A DNA stretch of 64,000 nucleotides from Desulfofundulus kuznetsovii DSM 6115 (GTDB lineage Bacteria; Bacillota; Desulfotomaculia; Desulfotomaculales; Desulfovirgulaceae), in the NCBI RefSeq assembly GCF_000214705.1, contig NC_015573.1, forward strand, positions 1,697,001-1,761,000. The letters run 5' to 3'. Position 1 is the stretch's first letter; every line of letters begins with the position of its first letter. Positions 1 through 10,423 of this stretch are shown piece after piece. The position numbers and the translations under genes are program-made. The notes under the pieces are model-generated. The model was not told the DNA's origin. It did no database searches and saw nothing but the letters and a program-made list of their open reading frames with translations.

Positions 1-262
1 AGCCGTCGGCACCGTAATTAAGGCAGCGCTTAACCCGGCTGATGGTAGCCGTGCTGGCTCCCGTTTGGGCGGCAATTTCCGTGTAGGTGCGGTTTTCCTG
101 CAGCATCTTGGCTACGGCCAGGCGCTGGGCCATGGCTTTGAGTTCGGCCACGGTACAGATGTCTTCAAAGAACTGGTAGCATTCGTCCACATCCCGCAGT
201 GTGAGCACCGCTTCAAATAATTCGTCCAACAAGGGATCCTTCAGTTTGCCCGTATATGCCAT
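1..262 (-). CDS. yerC: YerC/YecD-type TrpR-like DNA-binding protein (3' end outside window)
   Basis: Reading leftward from the ATG at 262 gives 87 open codons to the window edge, so the C-terminus is missing. The protein begins MAYTGKLKDPLLDEL and carries a TrpR-like helix-turn-helix near residues 60-80 (YTEIAAQTGASTATISRVKR). This matches the YerC/YecD family of small TrpR-related regulators found in Firmicutes, whose ligand is not settled. An AGGGGGAG ribosome site 8 bases upstream fixes the start. It lies 156 bp beyond the end of purD with a hairpin between, so it is probably a separate unit. Family assignment is firm from the sequence; the target genes are unknown. Confidence 0.85.
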   Translation of the reverse strand, partial: MAYTGKLKDPLLDELFEAVLTLRDVDECYQFFEDICTVAELKAMAQRLAVAKMLQENRTYTEIAAQTGASTATISRVKRCLNYGADG

Positions 263-355
263 GTTGGCCACTCCCCCTGGTCTTATCCTAATTATTCCCA
301 AAGGGAACAGGGTTCTTTCCCAATGGATTTCGACGCCGGGGAGAAAAATCCTTTT

Positions 356-377
356 CCTCTTTACAAAAGTAAAGAGG
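356..377 (-). terminator. Hairpin after purD, probable end of the pur operon
   Basis: Perfect 9-bp stem CCTCTTTAC/GTAAAGAGG with a 4-base loop, 41 bp past the purD stop. On the minus strand it is followed after a short purine stretch by ATTTTTC, so the U-tract is displaced and termination strength is uncertain. Confidence 0.5.
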
Positions 378-418
378 GGCCAGTGACCGCCTCCTCCTTC
401 ATAATATGTTAAAACACC

Positions 419-1681
419 TTACATTAGAGCCTTGCGGCCGATGTCCCGGCGGTAGTGCATGCCTTCAAAGTGGATTTGTTCCACGGCGGCATAGGCTTTT
501 TCTATGGCCGCGGGGATGGTTTCGGCCGCAGCGGTTACACCCAGGACCCGGCCGCCGGCGGTAACCAACCGGCCATCCTCCAGGGCCGTGCCGGCATGAA
601 AGACCATCACGTCAGGAGGCACCCGGTCCAGGCCGGAGATGGGATAACCCTTGCGGTAAGGGCCGGGGTAGCCCCCCGAGGCCAGCACCACGCAGACGGC
701 CGCTCCCGGCCGCCAGCGGATTTCCTTTTCCGCCAGGCGGCCCGACAACACGGCTTCGATGATTTCCACCAGGTCGGTTTCCAGGAGCATGAGCACCGGC
801 TGGGCCTCCGGATCGCCGAAACGGGCGTTGAATTCCAGGACTTTGGGGCCTTCGTGGGTGACCATTAATCCCGCGTAGAGGACCCCCCGGTAGGGCCGCC
901 CTTCGGCAGCCATGGCCCGCACGGTGGGGATGAGGATATCCTCCAGGGCGGTCCGGTAAACTTCCGGCGTACAGGCGGGAGCGGGGGCGTAGGCACCCAT
1001 GCCGCCGGTGTTGGGGCCCCGGTCGCCGTCATAAACCTGTTTGTGGTCCTGGGCGGGCAGCATGGGAATAACTGTTTCTCCATCGGTAAAGGCCAGAATG
1101 CTCACTTCCTGGCCGGTGAGGTATTCCTCCACCACCACCCGGCTGCCGGCGTTACCAAACACGCCCTTCACCATGATGTCTTCCACTGCCTCCAGGGCCT
1201 CTTCCACCGCCTGGCAGACAATCACTCCCTTGCCGGCGGCCAGGCCGTCGGCCTTCACCACGCAGGGAGAGTTTAGTTGCCGGATATAAGCAGCTGCTTC
1301 CCCGGCATCGCTGAAGGCGGCAAACCGCGCCGTGGGAATGCCGTATTTGGCCATGATTTCCTTGGCCAGCACCTTGCTGCCCTCAATGGCCGCGGCCCGA
1401 GCGGTGGGTCCGAAAATGGCCAGGCCCGCCTGGTTGAAGGAATCCACAATGCCCATGGTTAAGGGGCCTTCCGGTCCCACCACGGTCAGGTCGATTTTTT
1501 CCTGCCGGGCGAAGGCCACCAGGCCGGAGATGTCTTCCGCCCCGATGGGCACGCAGCGGGCCAGGGAAGCAATACCGGCGTTGCCCGGGGCGCAAAAGAT
1601 TTCCTTCACCCGGGGGCTTTGCTTTAGTTTCCACACCAGGGCGTGTTCCCGGCCGCCGCCGCCCACCACCAGCACTTTCAT
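419..1681 (-). CDS. purD: Phosphoribosylamine--glycine ligase (GAR synthetase)
   Basis: Makes GAR from phosphoribosylamine, glycine and ATP, step 2 of de novo purine synthesis, in the cytoplasm. 420 residues is the usual length. The N-terminal nucleotide-binding fold starts with GGGGREHAL (about residues 7-15), and an ATP-grasp domain follows (about 100-325) with the DGLAAGKGV loop and the NARFGDPEAQ segment that binds metal and ATP. It is the last pur gene, 21 bp after purH, and must depend on read-through from upstream. No damage is seen. Confidence 0.97.
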   Translation of the reverse strand: MKVLVVGGGGREHALVWKLKQSPRVKEIFCAPGNAGIASLARCVPIGAEDISGLVAFARQEKIDLTVVGPEGPLTMGIVDSFNQAGLAIFGPTARAAAIEGSKVLAKEIMAKYGIPTARFAAFSDAGEAAAYIRQLNSPCVVKADGLAAGKGVIVCQAVEEALEAVEDIMVKGVFGNAGSRVVVEEYLTGQEVSILAFTDGETVIPMLPAQDHKQVYDGDRGPNTGGMGAYAPAPACTPEVYRTALEDILIPTVRAMAAEGRPYRGVLYAGLMVTHEGPKVLEFNARFGDPEAQPVLMLLETDLVEIIEAVLSGRLAEKEIRWRPGAAVCVVLASGGYPGPYRKGYPISGLDRVPPDVMVFHAGTALEDGRLVTAGGRVLGVTAAAETIPAAIEKAYAAVEQIHFEGMHYRRDIGRKALM

Positions 1682-1702
1682 GTGATCAGTCCTCCCATTG
1701 CA

Positions 1703-3235
1703 CTAGTGTTTGAAATGGCGCATGCCGGTGAAGACCATGGCTATTCCGTGTTCATTACAGGCGGCAATGGATTCTTCATCCCGCAGCGACCCCCCGGGCT
1801 GGATAATGGCGGCAATGCCGGCTTTAGCCGCTTCGTCCACCGTGTCCCGGAAGGGGAAAAAGGCGTCGGAAGCCAGCACCGCGCCCCTGGCCTTTTCGCC
1901 GGCCTGCTCCAGGGCAATCCGGGCCGCTCCCACCCGGTTCATCTGCCCCGCTCCCACACCGATCAGCTGGCGGTTCCTGGTGACCACAATGGCGTTGGAC
2001 TTCACGTGCTTGACCACGGCCATGGCAAAGGCCATCTCGGCCAGCTGTTCTTCAGAGGGTTGCTTTTCGGTGACCACCCTCACCTCATCGGGGCAGGTTA
2101 GTTCCAGGTCGGCCTCCTGAATGAGCAACCCGCCGTTAACTTTTCGGATGTCCAGCCGGTCGGTGGACGGGCCGGTCAGGGGACCGGTTTTTAAAAGGCG
2201 CAGGTTGGCCTTTTGGGTCAGTATTTCCAGGGCCTCGGGGGTAAAGTCGGGGGCAATTACGGCTTCCAGGAATATGGCGGCCATTTGCTCTGCCGTTTCC
2301 TTATCCACGGTGCGGTTGCAGGCCACTATGCCGCCAAAGGCCGATACGAGGTCGCCTTCGTAGGCCAGGCGGTAGGCTGTGGCCAGGTCGCCGGCACTGG
2401 CTGCTCCGCAGGGGTTGTTGTGCTTGATAATTACCACCGAAGGATCGATGAATTCACGCACCAGTTCCAGGGCGGCATTTAAGTCAAGGATATTATTAAA
2501 GGAAAGCTCTTTGCCGGCCAGCTGCACGGCATTGCCCACACAGGGGCCGGCAACGGTGGGGTCCCGGTAAAAGGCGGCCCGCTGGTGGGGGTTCTCCCCG
2601 TAACGCAGGGGCTGGGCCAGCTCAACGGAAATGTGCCAGGCCGGCGGGAAAGGTTCATCCCCCTGGATCTGTTTCTGCAGGTAGGCGGCAATGGCGGTGT
2701 CATAGGCGGCGGTATGGGCAAAGGCCTCCCGGGCCAGTTCCAGGCGCAAATCATCGCTGACTTTTCCTTCCGCGAGGGCTTTAAGCACCTGGGGGTAGCG
2801 GGCCGGGTTCACCACTACCAGCACGTAACGGTGGTTTTTCGCCGCGGCCCGCACCATGGCCGGGCCTCCAATATCAATGTTCTCGATGGCTTCTTCCAGG
2901 GTTACGCCGGAACGGGCAATGGTTTCCCGGAAGGGATACAGGTTAACCGCCACTATATCGATGGGGGTGATGTGATGCGCTTGCAGCTGATTCAGGTGGT
3001 CCGGGGTGCGCAGGGCCAGAATACCCCCGTGGACGGCGGGGTGCAGCGTTTTCACCCGGCCGTCTAAAATTTCGGGGAAGCCGGTGACCTCTGAGATATA
3101 TGTAACGGGCAGGCCGGCTTCTTTCAGGGTACGGGCGGTCCCCCCGGTGGAGACGATTTCTACCCCCAGTTCCACCAGGCCCCGGGCGAAGTCCACCAGT
3201 CCCGTTTTATCCGAAACGCTGATCAGGGCGCGCAT
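1703..3235 (-). CDS. purH: Bifunctional AICAR formyltransferase / IMP cyclohydrolase
   Basis: Carries out the last two steps to IMP. The N-terminal MGS-type cyclohydrolase domain spans about residues 1-145, and the AICAR transformylase domain about 195-510 includes RYGENPHQ (211-218) and the catalytic KHNNPCGAA segment (271-279). At 510 residues it has the normal bacterial length. It lies 12 bp from purN upstream and 21 bp from purD downstream, an arrangement typical of a single transcript. Both active sites look intact. Confidence 0.97.
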   Translation of the reverse strand: MRALISVSDKTGLVDFARGLVELGVEIVSTGGTARTLKEAGLPVTYISEVTGFPEILDGRVKTLHPAVHGGILALRTPDHLNQLQAHHITPIDIVAVNLYPFRETIARSGVTLEEAIENIDIGGPAMVRAAAKNHRYVLVVVNPARYPQVLKALAEGKVSDDLRLELAREAFAHTAAYDTAIAAYLQKQIQGDEPFPPAWHISVELAQPLRYGENPHQRAAFYRDPTVAGPCVGNAVQLAGKELSFNNILDLNAALELVREFIDPSVVIIKHNNPCGAASAGDLATAYRLAYEGDLVSAFGGIVACNRTVDKETAEQMAAIFLEAVIAPDFTPEALEILTQKANLRLLKTGPLTGPSTDRLDIRKVNGGLLIQEADLELTCPDEVRVVTEKQPSEEQLAEMAFAMAVVKHVKSNAIVVTRNRQLIGVGAGQMNRVGAARIALEQAGEKARGAVLASDAFFPFRDTVDEAAKAGIAAIIQPGGSLRDEESIAACNEHGIAMVFTGMRHFKH

Positions 3236-3247
3236 ATAAAACCTCCT

Positions 3248-3862
3248 TTATGTTTCCTTAATGTATACCCGTTTGCCCCGCAATTCCAGCCGGCCGGCGG
3301 CAAAGAGGGCAATGGCTTCGGGATAAATGCGGTGCTCCTGTTCTAAAATGCGGTCGGCCAGGGTTTCAGGGGTGTCGTCGGGCAAAACCGGAACCACGGC
3401 CTGTAAAATGATGGGGCCGGTGTCCATCCCTTCATCCACAAAGTGCACTGTGCAGCCGCTGTAGCGGACGCCGTATTCCAGGGCGCGCTGCTGGGCGTGC
3501 AGCCCGGGAAAGGCCGGCAAAAGGGCCGGGTGGATGTTCATGATGCGGTTAGGGAAAGATTCCAGCATAACCCTCCCCACCAGGCGCATGTATCCGGCCA
3601 GGCACACAAGTTCAACCTGGTGTTGTTTCAGGGTGTCCACAATGGCTTCCTCATACGTGTGCTTGTCGGGAAATTGGGCCGGGTTAATATGAATGGCCGG
3701 AATACTGTGGAGGCGGGCCCGTTCCAGGGCTTTTGCCTCCCCGTTGTCACTGATCACCACCACCACTTCAGCCGCCAGGCGCCCCTCGTCAATGGCATCC
3801 AGGATGGCCTGCAGGTTGGAGCCCCGTCCCGAGGCCAGGACGCCCAAACGCAATTTTTTCAT
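3248..3862 (-). CDS. purN: Phosphoribosylglycinamide formyltransferase (folate-dependent)
   Basis: Transfers a formyl group from 10-formyl-THF to GAR. The 204-residue protein shows the phosphate-binding GRGSNLQA loop (12-19), the NIHPALLPAFPG segment with catalytic Asn109 and His111, and the later DEGMDTGPI loop carrying the catalytic Asp. Length and motifs fit PurN rather than the ATP-dependent PurT. It starts 16 bp after purM. Confidence 0.96.
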   Translation of the reverse strand: MKKLRLGVLASGRGSNLQAILDAIDEGRLAAEVVVVISDNGEAKALERARLHSIPAIHINPAQFPDKHTYEEAIVDTLKQHQVELVCLAGYMRLVGRVMLESFPNRIMNIHPALLPAFPGLHAQQRALEYGVRYSGCTVHFVDEGMDTGPIILQAVVPVLPDDTPETLADRILEQEHRIYPEAIALFAAGRLELRGKRVYIKET

Positions 3863-3878
3863 ATATCCTCCCCCCGAC

Positions 3879-4925
3879 TCAAACGTACTTTACTTCCCGT
3901 TCGCCTCCGGCTATTTCGCCCACAAGGTAGGCTTTTTCGCCCAGTTGGGACAGGTGTGTTAAGAGGGCATCGGTTTGTTCTGCCGGAACCACCATTACCA
4001 GACCCAGGCCCATATTAAAGGTGCGGAGCATTTCCTCCTCCGCCACCCGGCCGATGGACTGGATGAGGGAGAAAACCGGGGGTACGGGCCAGGACCGGCG
4101 TTCCAGAACCGCGGCTGTACTCGGGGGCAAAATGCGGGGTATATTTTCGGTAAGACCGCCGCCGGTAATGTGGGCCATGCCCCGGATGTCGAATTGTTCC
4201 AGCAGGGGCAGTACTGTGCGGGCGTAAATGCGGGTGGGTTCCAGCATTTCCTCGCCCACGGTGCGTCCCAGGTCCTCCTGGTAGGTGTCCACCCCGTATC
4301 CGGCCACCTCCAGCAGCACCCGCCGGGCCAGGGAATAACCGTTGCTGTGCAGGCCGGAGGAAGGGAGGCCGACCAGCCGGTCGCCGGGGCGAATGGATGA
4401 CCCGTCGATGATCCGCTCCCTTTCCACCACGCCCACCACAAACCCCGCCAGGTCATATTCCCCGGGGCCGTAAAAGCCGGGCATTTCCGCCGTTTCCCCG
4501 CCAATCAGGGCGCAACCGGCCTGCCGGCAGCCCGCGGCCACGCCGGATACAATGGCCGCCACCTTCTCCGGCACCAGTTTGCCTACGGCCAGATAATCCA
4601 GGAAAAAGAGGGGTTCGGCTCCCTGGACCAGGATGTCGTTCACGCACATGGCCACGGCATCTATGCCGATGGTGTCATGGCGGTCCATGAGCATGGCTAT
4701 TTTCAACTTGGTGCCCACACCGTCGGTGCCGGATACAAGCACAGGGTGGCGGTAGCGGGAGGTGTCCAGGGCGAAAAGCCCCCCGAATCCCCCGATTTCC
4801 GTAAGCACTTCCGAGCGGAAGGTGCTGCGCACGCTGTCCCTGATCAGTTCCACCGCCCGGTTTCCGGCGGCGATGTCCACTCCCGCATCGGCATAGGTGA
4901 GCCCTTTCTTTTTTTCCAGGGTCAC
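3879..4925 (-). CDS. purM: Phosphoribosylformylglycinamidine cyclo-ligase (AIR synthetase)
   Basis: Closes the imidazole ring, converting FGAM to AIR with ATP. 348 residues, beginning [14 protein letters not shown], the conserved PurM N-terminus, followed by the GVGTKLKIA nucleotide segment and the glycine-rich [10 protein letters not shown] motif. It sits 12 bp after purF. Its substrate FGAM would come from PurSQL, which is not encoded in this operon. Confidence 0.97.
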   Translation of the reverse strand: MTLEKKKGLTYADAGVDIAAGNRAVELIRDSVRSTFRSEVLTEIGGFGGLFALDTSRYRHPVLVSGTDGVGTKLKIAMLMDRHDTIGIDAVAMCVNDILVQGAEPLFFLDYLAVGKLVPEKVAAIVSGVAAGCRQAGCALIGGETAEMPGFYGPGEYDLAGFVVGVVERERIIDGSSIRPGDRLVGLPSSGLHSNGYSLARRVLLEVAGYGVDTYQEDLGRTVGEEMLEPTRIYARTVLPLLEQFDIRGMAHITGGGLTENIPRILPPSTAAVLERRSWPVPPVFSLIQSIGRVAEEEMLRTFNMGLGLVMVVPAEQTDALLTHLSQLGEKAYLVGEIAGGEREVKYV

Positions 4926-4937
4926 AGTTCCCTCCCC

Positions 4938-6359
4938 CTACTCAAGGCTGAATTTTCCCGTTTTTCCGGGTTGTGGTACGGTTACCGGGTAGTCTCCGGT
5001 AAAACAGGCGGTGCAGAAATCATTGCGGCGTTCGCCGAAGACGGAAAGCAGGCCTTCAATGCTCAAATAATACAAGCCGTCGGCATTGATCAGGCGGCGA
5101 ATTTCTTCCAGGGGCATCCGGGCGGCAACCAGTTCTTCCTCGTTGGAGGTGTCAATGCCGTAATAGCAGGAGTGCACCACCGGGGGGGAAGAGAGGCACA
5201 GGTGCACCTCTTTTACCCCGCAGTCCCGCAACATGGCGATCAGTTTGCTGCTGGTGGTACCCCTGACCAGGGAGTCGTCCACCATGATCACCCGCTTGCC
5301 GGCCAGCACTTCCCTGATGGGGTTGAGCTTCAGCCGCACCCCCAGGTCCCGCAAATCCTGGCTGGGCTGGATGAAGGTCCGACCGATATAGCGGTTTTTC
5401 ATCAAACCCTCTTCAAAGGGGATCCCCGAGGCTTCGGCATAACCCCGGGCGGCGGCTATGCCCGAGTCCGGGACGGGAATGACCAGGTCGGCTTCTACCG
5501 CGTATTCCCGGGCCAGCTGGCGTCCCATTTCCCGGCGCACCCGGTTGACGTTGAAGCCGTCCATCAGGCTGTCGGCCCGGGCAAAGTAGATATACTCGAA
5601 AATACAGTGGGCCCGCCGGCGGGGGAGCATTCCCTGCAGGCTGGTCAAACCGTCTTCATCGACAATGATTATTTCTCCCGGAGCCACATCCCGGACCCAG
5701 TGGGCACCCACGGTGTCCAGGGCACAGGATTCCGAGGCTACCACATAACCTCCGCCGGGGAGGGTGCCCAGACAAAGGGGGCGAAAGGCATGGGGATCCC
5801 GCACCGCCAGCAGTTTTTTTTCGGTGAGGATGACCAGGGAATAGGCGCCCTTCAGGTCGATCATACACTTCATGATGGCATCGACCAGGCTCGCCTGTCC
5901 GTAGCGGGCGATCAGGTTGACAATTACCTCGCTGTCGGTGGAGGACTGGAAGACAGAACCCGTGGAGGCCAGCCTGGCCCTTAATTCGCTGACGTTGGTC
6001 AGGTTGCCGTTATGGGCCAGACCCAGCATGCCGCCGGCATATCGGAAGACCAGGGGCTGGGCATTAATGGGGGAGCTGGCTCCCGTGGTGGAATAGCGCA
6101 CGTGGCCGATGGCTACGTAGCCCTTCAGCTCATCCAGGTCCCCCTGCTGGAAAACCTCCGGCACCAGCCCCATGGCCTTATGCAGCTGCACCTGCCTGCC
6201 GTCGCCCACGGCAATGCCGGCGCTTTCCTGTCCCCGGTGCTGCAGGGCATACAAACCGTAATAGGTGAGCCGGGCCACATCTTTTCCGGGGGCGTAGACC
6301 CCAAAAACCCCGCACTCTTCCTTTGGTTTATCCGTCAGCCAGTCGTTGGCGGCTCCCAC
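4938..6359 (-). CDS. purF: Amidophosphoribosyltransferase, Fe-S type
   Basis: Committed step of purine synthesis: PRPP plus glutamine to phosphoribosylamine. The 15 residues before CGVFGVYAPG form a propeptide, so the mature N-terminal nucleophile is Cys16, as in Bacillus. The C-terminal phosphoribosyltransferase domain carries the PRPP loop VIMVDDSLVRGTTS. The tail has a CTAC motif (CxxC), expected to ligate the 4Fe-4S cluster that makes this class oxygen-sensitive. 473 residues. purC ends 21 bp upstream. If the upstream RNA senses PRPP, this enzyme's substrate would control its own gene. Confidence 0.96.
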   Translation of the reverse strand: MGAANDWLTDKPKEECGVFGVYAPGKDVARLTYYGLYALQHRGQESAGIAVGDGRQVQLHKAMGLVPEVFQQGDLDELKGYVAIGHVRYSTTGASSPINAQPLVFRYAGGMLGLAHNGNLTNVSELRARLASTGSVFQSSTDSEVIVNLIARYGQASLVDAIMKCMIDLKGAYSLVILTEKKLLAVRDPHAFRPLCLGTLPGGGYVVASESCALDTVGAHWVRDVAPGEIIIVDEDGLTSLQGMLPRRRAHCIFEYIYFARADSLMDGFNVNRVRREMGRQLAREYAVEADLVIPVPDSGIAAARGYAEASGIPFEEGLMKNRYIGRTFIQPSQDLRDLGVRLKLNPIREVLAGKRVIMVDDSLVRGTTSSKLIAMLRDCGVKEVHLCLSSPPVVHSCYYGIDTSNEEELVAARMPLEEIRRLINADGLYYLSIEGLLSVFGERRNDFCTACFTGDYPVTVPQPGKTGKFSLE

Positions 6360-6380
6360 CGTTCTCCCCCCTTATTTTGA

Positions 6381-7085
6381 TTAACCAACCAGCCGGCGCC
6401 AGACCTCCTGGTAGGCCTCCTCCACGCCGCCCAAATCCCGGCGGAAGCGGTCCTTGTCCAGCTTTTCCTTTGTTTGGGCATCCCAGAAACGGCAGGTGTC
6501 GGGAGAAATCTCATCCCCCAGGAGGATCTCCCCGTCACTGCGGCCGAATTCCAGCTTGAAATCCACCAGTTCCAGGTTGCGTTCGCTCAGGTATTCCCGC
6601 AGGATCTCGTTGACCACGAGGGCCGTCTTTCTTATAACGTTCATCTCCTCCGCACTGGCCAGGCCCAGGACGGCGATGTGGTCGTCGTTAATCAGGGGAT
6701 CTCCCAGTTCGTCGCTTTTATAGTAATATTCCACCACCGGGCGGGGCAGGGCCGTGCCCTCGGCCAGGCCCAAACGTTTGGCCAGGCTGCCCGCGGCAAT
6801 GTTGCGCACCACCACTTCCACCGGGATTATTTCCAGCGCCCGGACCAGCATTTCCCGCTCGCCCACCTGTTCCAAAAAATGGGTGGCAATGCCCCTGTGT
6901 TCCAGGAGGCGGAAGAAGTGGGCCGAGATCTTGTTGTTTAATTCACCTTTGCCGGAGATGGTTCCCTTTTTTAACCCGTTAAAAGCGGTGGCGTCGTCCT
7001 TGTACTCAACCAGATACACACCGGGATCGCCGGTGCGGAAAATCTTCTTGGCCTTACCTTCGTAAAGCATTTCTCCCTTTTGCAA
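6381..7085 (-). CDS. purC: SAICAR synthetase
   Basis: Joins CAIR and aspartate with ATP. I chose the TTG at 7085, which gives [16 protein letters not shown], the standard PurC N-terminus, and has GGGAAGG 6 bases upstream. An open frame runs further back to 7145 but would overlap purB by 35 bp and adds no conserved sequence. From the TTG the protein is 234 residues, the normal size. Conserved pieces include the [11 protein letters not shown] strand and the FKLEFG segment. 25 bp separate it from purB. Confidence 0.94.
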   Translation of the reverse strand: MQKGEMLYEGKAKKIFRTGDPGVYLVEYKDDATAFNGLKKGTISGKGELNNKISAHFFRLLEHRGIATHFLEQVGEREMLVRALEIIPVEVVVRNIAAGSLAKRLGLAEGTALPRPVVEYYYKSDELGDPLINDDHIAVLGLASAEEMNVIRKTALVVNEILREYLSERNLELVDFKLEFGRSDGEILLGDEISPDTCRFWDAQTKEKLDKDRFRRDLGGVEEAYQEVWRRLVG

Positions 7086-7110
7086 GTTAATCCTTCCCTT
7101 CTGGCAAAAT

Positions 7111-8403
7111 TTAGAGACCGAAACGCCGGTATATGTCGTCAACATGGCGCAGGTGATAGTTGTAGTTAAAGAGGGATTCTATTTCTTGAGGGGAAAGCAC
7201 GGAGGTGATGTCCGCATCTTCCTTTAAGAGCGTCTCAAAACTGGCACCCTCCCGCCAGGAGCGCATGGCATTGCGCTGTACCAGCTCGTAGGCCCGTTCC
7301 CGGGACAGGCCCTTTTCCACCAGGGCCAGGAGCACCCGCTGGGAGAACAGCAGGCCGCGGGTGCGTTCCAGGTTTTTACGCATGTTTTCCGGGTAAACCA
7401 GGAGATTTTTCATAATGGCCGTCATCTTGTAGAGCATGTAATCCAGGGTGATGGTGCTGTCGGGAATGATCACCCGCTCCACCGAGGAATGGGAGATATC
7501 CCGCTCGTGCCAGAGGGCCACGTTTTCCAGGGCGGCCAGGGCGTTGCCCCGCAGGATCCGGGCCAGACCGCTGATGCGCTCGGCGGTGATGGGGTTGCGC
7601 TTGTGGGGCATGGCCGAGGAGCCCTTCTGCCCCTGAGCGAAGTATTCCTCTACTTCGAGAATATCCGTGCGCTGCAGACTACGGATTTCCGTGGCAAACT
7701 TGTCCAGGGAGCTGCCGATGACGGCCAGGGTGGTCATAAATTCGGCGTGGCGGTCCCGCTGGAGCACCTGGGTGGAAATCCGGGCCGGGCGCAGGCCCAG
7801 GCGGCGGCAGACATGGGCTTCCACCCGGGGATCGATGTTGGCGTAGGTACCCACCGCCCCGGAAATTTTGCCCACGCTGATGACGTCGATGGCCCGCTTC
7901 ATACGGTCTATATTCCGTTCCGTTTCGGCCACCCAGAGGAGCATTTTCAGGCCGAAGGTGATGGGTTCGGCATGCACCCCGTGGGTGCGGCCAATCATCA
8001 AGGTGTAGCGGTGCTCCCCGGCCCGCTCCAAAAGCACCTCCCGCAGTTCCTCCAGGCGCCTCAAAATCTGCTGGCCGGCCTCCTTCATCAGCACGGCCAG
8101 GGCCGTATCCAGCACATCGGAGGAGGTGAGGCCCATGTGGATGTATTTGGCCGCGTCGCCCACATATTCCCCCACACATGTAAGAAAGGCAATGACGTCG
8201 TGGTTGACTACGGCCTCAATTTCTTCAATCCGCTGCACGTTGAAATCGGCCCGTTCCCGGATTTGTTTGAAGGCCTCTTCGGGTATCAGCCCCATTTCGG
8301 CCATGGCCTCGCAGGCGTAAATCTCCACCTCGAGCCACTTGCGGAACTTGTTTTCCTGGGACCAGATGGCTTTCATTTCCGGCAGGGTGTAACGTTCGAT
8401 CAT
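7111..8403 (-). CDS. purB: Adenylosuccinate lyase
   Basis: Cleaves SAICAR in the de novo path and adenylosuccinate in the AMP branch. 430 residues of the fumarase/aspartase superfamily. The signature [11 protein letters not shown] (about residues 262-272) contains the mobile catalytic loop, and [10 protein letters not shown] holds a conserved catalytic His. Its ATG overlaps the purE stop by 4 bases (ATGA), pointing to coupled translation. Confidence 0.97.
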   Translation of the reverse strand: MIERYTLPEMKAIWSQENKFRKWLEVEIYACEAMAEMGLIPEEAFKQIRERADFNVQRIEEIEAVVNHDVIAFLTCVGEYVGDAAKYIHMGLTSSDVLDTALAVLMKEAGQQILRRLEELREVLLERAGEHRYTLMIGRTHGVHAEPITFGLKMLLWVAETERNIDRMKRAIDVISVGKISGAVGTYANIDPRVEAHVCRRLGLRPARISTQVLQRDRHAEFMTTLAVIGSSLDKFATEIRSLQRTDILEVEEYFAQGQKGSSAMPHKRNPITAERISGLARILRGNALAALENVALWHERDISHSSVERVIIPDSTITLDYMLYKMTAIMKNLLVYPENMRKNLERTRGLLFSQRVLLALVEKGLSRERAYELVQRNAMRSWREGASFETLLKEDADITSVLSPQEIESLFNYNYHLRHVDDIYRRFGL

Positions 8404-8933
8404 CCTTTAGCTCCTCCCATTTGCTCAAGATAACCCGCCACACCCAGTTCCTGCAGCCGCCGGGCCTTTTCTTCCACTGCCCGGGCCAGTTCTTCCTTGT
8501 AGCGCAGGACCTTCTCCCGCACCTCCGGGTTGGTGGCGCCGATGATCTGGGCCGCCAGGATGGCCGCATTACGGGCACCGTTAATGGCCACGGTGGCCAC
8601 GGGAATGCCCGGGGGCATCTGCACCATGGAGTACAGGGCGTCCACTCCGCTTAAGGGACCGCTTTTGATGGGTACGCCAATCACGGGCAGGGGGGTTTGG
8701 GCGGCGATGACCCCCGGCAGGTGGGCGGCCACGCCGGCGGCGGCGATGATCACCGCCAGCCCCCGTTCTACCGCCGACCGGGCGTACTCGGCGGTGAGCT
8801 CCGGCGCCCGGTGGGCGGAGGATATGCTCACTTCATAGGGCAGGCCGAATTTCTCCAGCATATCCACGGCCTCTTTCATTACGGGCAGATCCGAATCGCT
8901 GCCCATGACAATGCCAACCAGCGGTTTGGTCAT
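8400..8933 (-). CDS. purE: N5-carboxyaminoimidazole ribonucleotide mutase
   Basis: 177 residues, rich in Ala and Gly. It begins with the substrate loop GIVMGSDSDLPVMK and contains SSAHRAPE with the catalytic His, features of class I PurE, which works on N5-CAIR. No purK, the partner that makes N5-CAIR, lies in this window. It is the first biosynthetic gene, 81 bp after the permease with no evident separate promoter. The annotation is firm; whether it acts with a distant PurK or directly on AIR and CO2 cannot be told here. Confidence 0.95.
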   Translation of the reverse strand: MTKPLVGIVMGSDSDLPVMKEAVDMLEKFGLPYEVSISSAHRAPELTAEYARSAVERGLAVIIAAAGVAAHLPGVIAAQTPLPVIGVPIKSGPLSGVDALYSMVQMPPGIPVATVAINGARNAAILAAQIIGATNPEVREKVLRYKEELARAVEEKARRLQELGVAGYLEQMGGAKG

Positions 8934-9014
8934 GGTTTCACCTCTTTAAGTAATTATTATCGCATGGCTACCCGGGCTGCAGTCATTCCTTGTTGTTAAA
9001 GACGCTCCGGGCTT

Positions 9015-10391
9015 TTAGTGTTCCGCCAGGAACAGGTAGCGGGCCAGTACCAGAACGGTCAGGATCCACATCAGCCAGTGCACTTCCCGGGCCCGGCCGC
9101 TGATTAATTTGAGCAGGGTGTAAAAGATGATCCCGGCGGCAATGCCGTTGGCGATGCTGCCGGTGAAAGGCATCAAAACTATGGTCAGGAAGGCCGGCAT
9201 CCCTTCGGTAAAGTCCTCGAAGTCAATGCCCTTGATGGCCTGGGCCATGAGCAGGCCGACGATGATCAGCGCCGGGGCGGTGGCCGCTCCCGGAATCAAA
9301 CCGGCAATGGGTGCCAGAATCAAGGCCAGGAGGAACAAAACCCCCGTGGTTACGGCTGTAAGGCCGGTACGGCCGCCTTCGGAAATGCCGGCGGCACTTT
9401 CAATGTAGGCGGTAACGGTACTGGTGCCCATTAAGGCGCCGAAAGCCACCCCGCAGGCATCTACCAGCATGGCCCGGCCCAGGCGGGGAGACTGGCCGTT
9501 TTCGTCAAGAAGCCCCGCCTTGCCGGCAGTGCCCACCAGGGTGCCGAAGGTATCAAAGAGTTCCACAAAGGTAAAGGTGAAGACTACCGTCCAGATGCCC
9601 ATGTTAAGCGCCCCGGCCAGATCTAGCTTGCCCACCGCCAGCCGGGAAAAATCAGGCAGGGCAAAGGGCTGGAAGTTGGCCGGAATTTGGGTGACGCCCA
9701 GGGGGATGCCGATGATGGTGGTGAGGATAATGCCCAGCAGCAGGGCCCCCTTGATCCTTTTGGCCATTAACAGGGCTGAAATGACCAGGCCGGTCAGGGC
9801 CAGCAGGGTGGTCGGATTGGCAAAGCTGCCCAGGAAAATGTTCCACTCAAAGAAACGCAGGGTGGCAATGCCGCCGGGTTGGGAGAGCGCCTCCATGGTG
9901 GGCGGGATTACCGGGCCGGCTTTAATGACCATGAATTCGGCCATTTTCAGGCCCAGCATGGTGATGAACAGCCCGATGCCGACAATAATGGCCCGCTTGA
10001 TGGAGTTGGGCACGGCTACCACCAGCAGCTGGCGGATCCGGGTGACGGTGAGGAGAATAAATAAGATACCGGAGATGAATACCGCACCCAGGGCCACCTG
10101 CCAGGGCATGCCCACGTGCTGGGCGGCCACCGTGGCAAAGTAGGCGTTGAGGCCCATGCCCGGCGCCAGGGCGATGGGATAGTTGACCAGGAGACCCATA
10201 GCGATGGTAACCAGGCCCGCGCTAACGGCAGTGGCAAAAAAGACGGCGTTTTTGTCCATACCGGTAGCGGCCAGGATGTTGGGGTTGAGGAACAGGATGT
10301 AGGCCATGGTCATAAAGGTGGTCAGTCCCGCAATAACCTCTGTGCGCGCACTGGTATGGTACTGGCGCAGTTTGAAAAGTTTTTCCAGCAA
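9015..10391 (-). CDS. NCS2-family purine (guanine/hypoxanthine) permease
   Basis: Membrane protein of 458 residues with about 12-14 hydrophobic segments. It starts MLEKLFKLRQYHTSARTEV and includes the family motifs GLTTFMTMAYILFLNP and APGMGLNAYF. This is the PbuG/PbuO/AzgA branch of proton-coupled nucleobase permeases; the exact substrate (guanine, hypoxanthine or adenine) is not readable. The TTG start at 10391 has GGAGGAGGG 5 bases upstream. It is the first gene after the ykkC-type leader and is co-oriented with purE, so uptake and synthesis probably share the same RNA switch. Confidence 0.9.
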   Translation of the reverse strand: MLEKLFKLRQYHTSARTEVIAGLTTFMTMAYILFLNPNILAATGMDKNAVFFATAVSAGLVTIAMGLLVNYPIALAPGMGLNAYFATVAAQHVGMPWQVALGAVFISGILFILLTVTRIRQLLVVAVPNSIKRAIIVGIGLFITMLGLKMAEFMVIKAGPVIPPTMEALSQPGGIATLRFFEWNIFLGSFANPTTLLALTGLVISALLMAKRIKGALLLGIILTTIIGIPLGVTQIPANFQPFALPDFSRLAVGKLDLAGALNMGIWTVVFTFTFVELFDTFGTLVGTAGKAGLLDENGQSPRLGRAMLVDACGVAFGALMGTSTVTAYIESAAGISEGGRTGLTAVTTGVLFLLALILAPIAGLIPGAATAPALIIVGLLMAQAIKGIDFEDFTEGMPAFLTIVLMPFTGSIANGIAAGIIFYTLLKLISGRAREVHWLMWILTVLVLARYLFLAEH

Positions 10392-10423
10392 TTTTTACCC
10401 TCCTCCTTTTCATTTAAACAATT

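Noticed and set aside
4677-5984. 435-codon plus-strand open frame
   Set aside because: Shadow of purF/purM; no ribosome site, no family resemblance.
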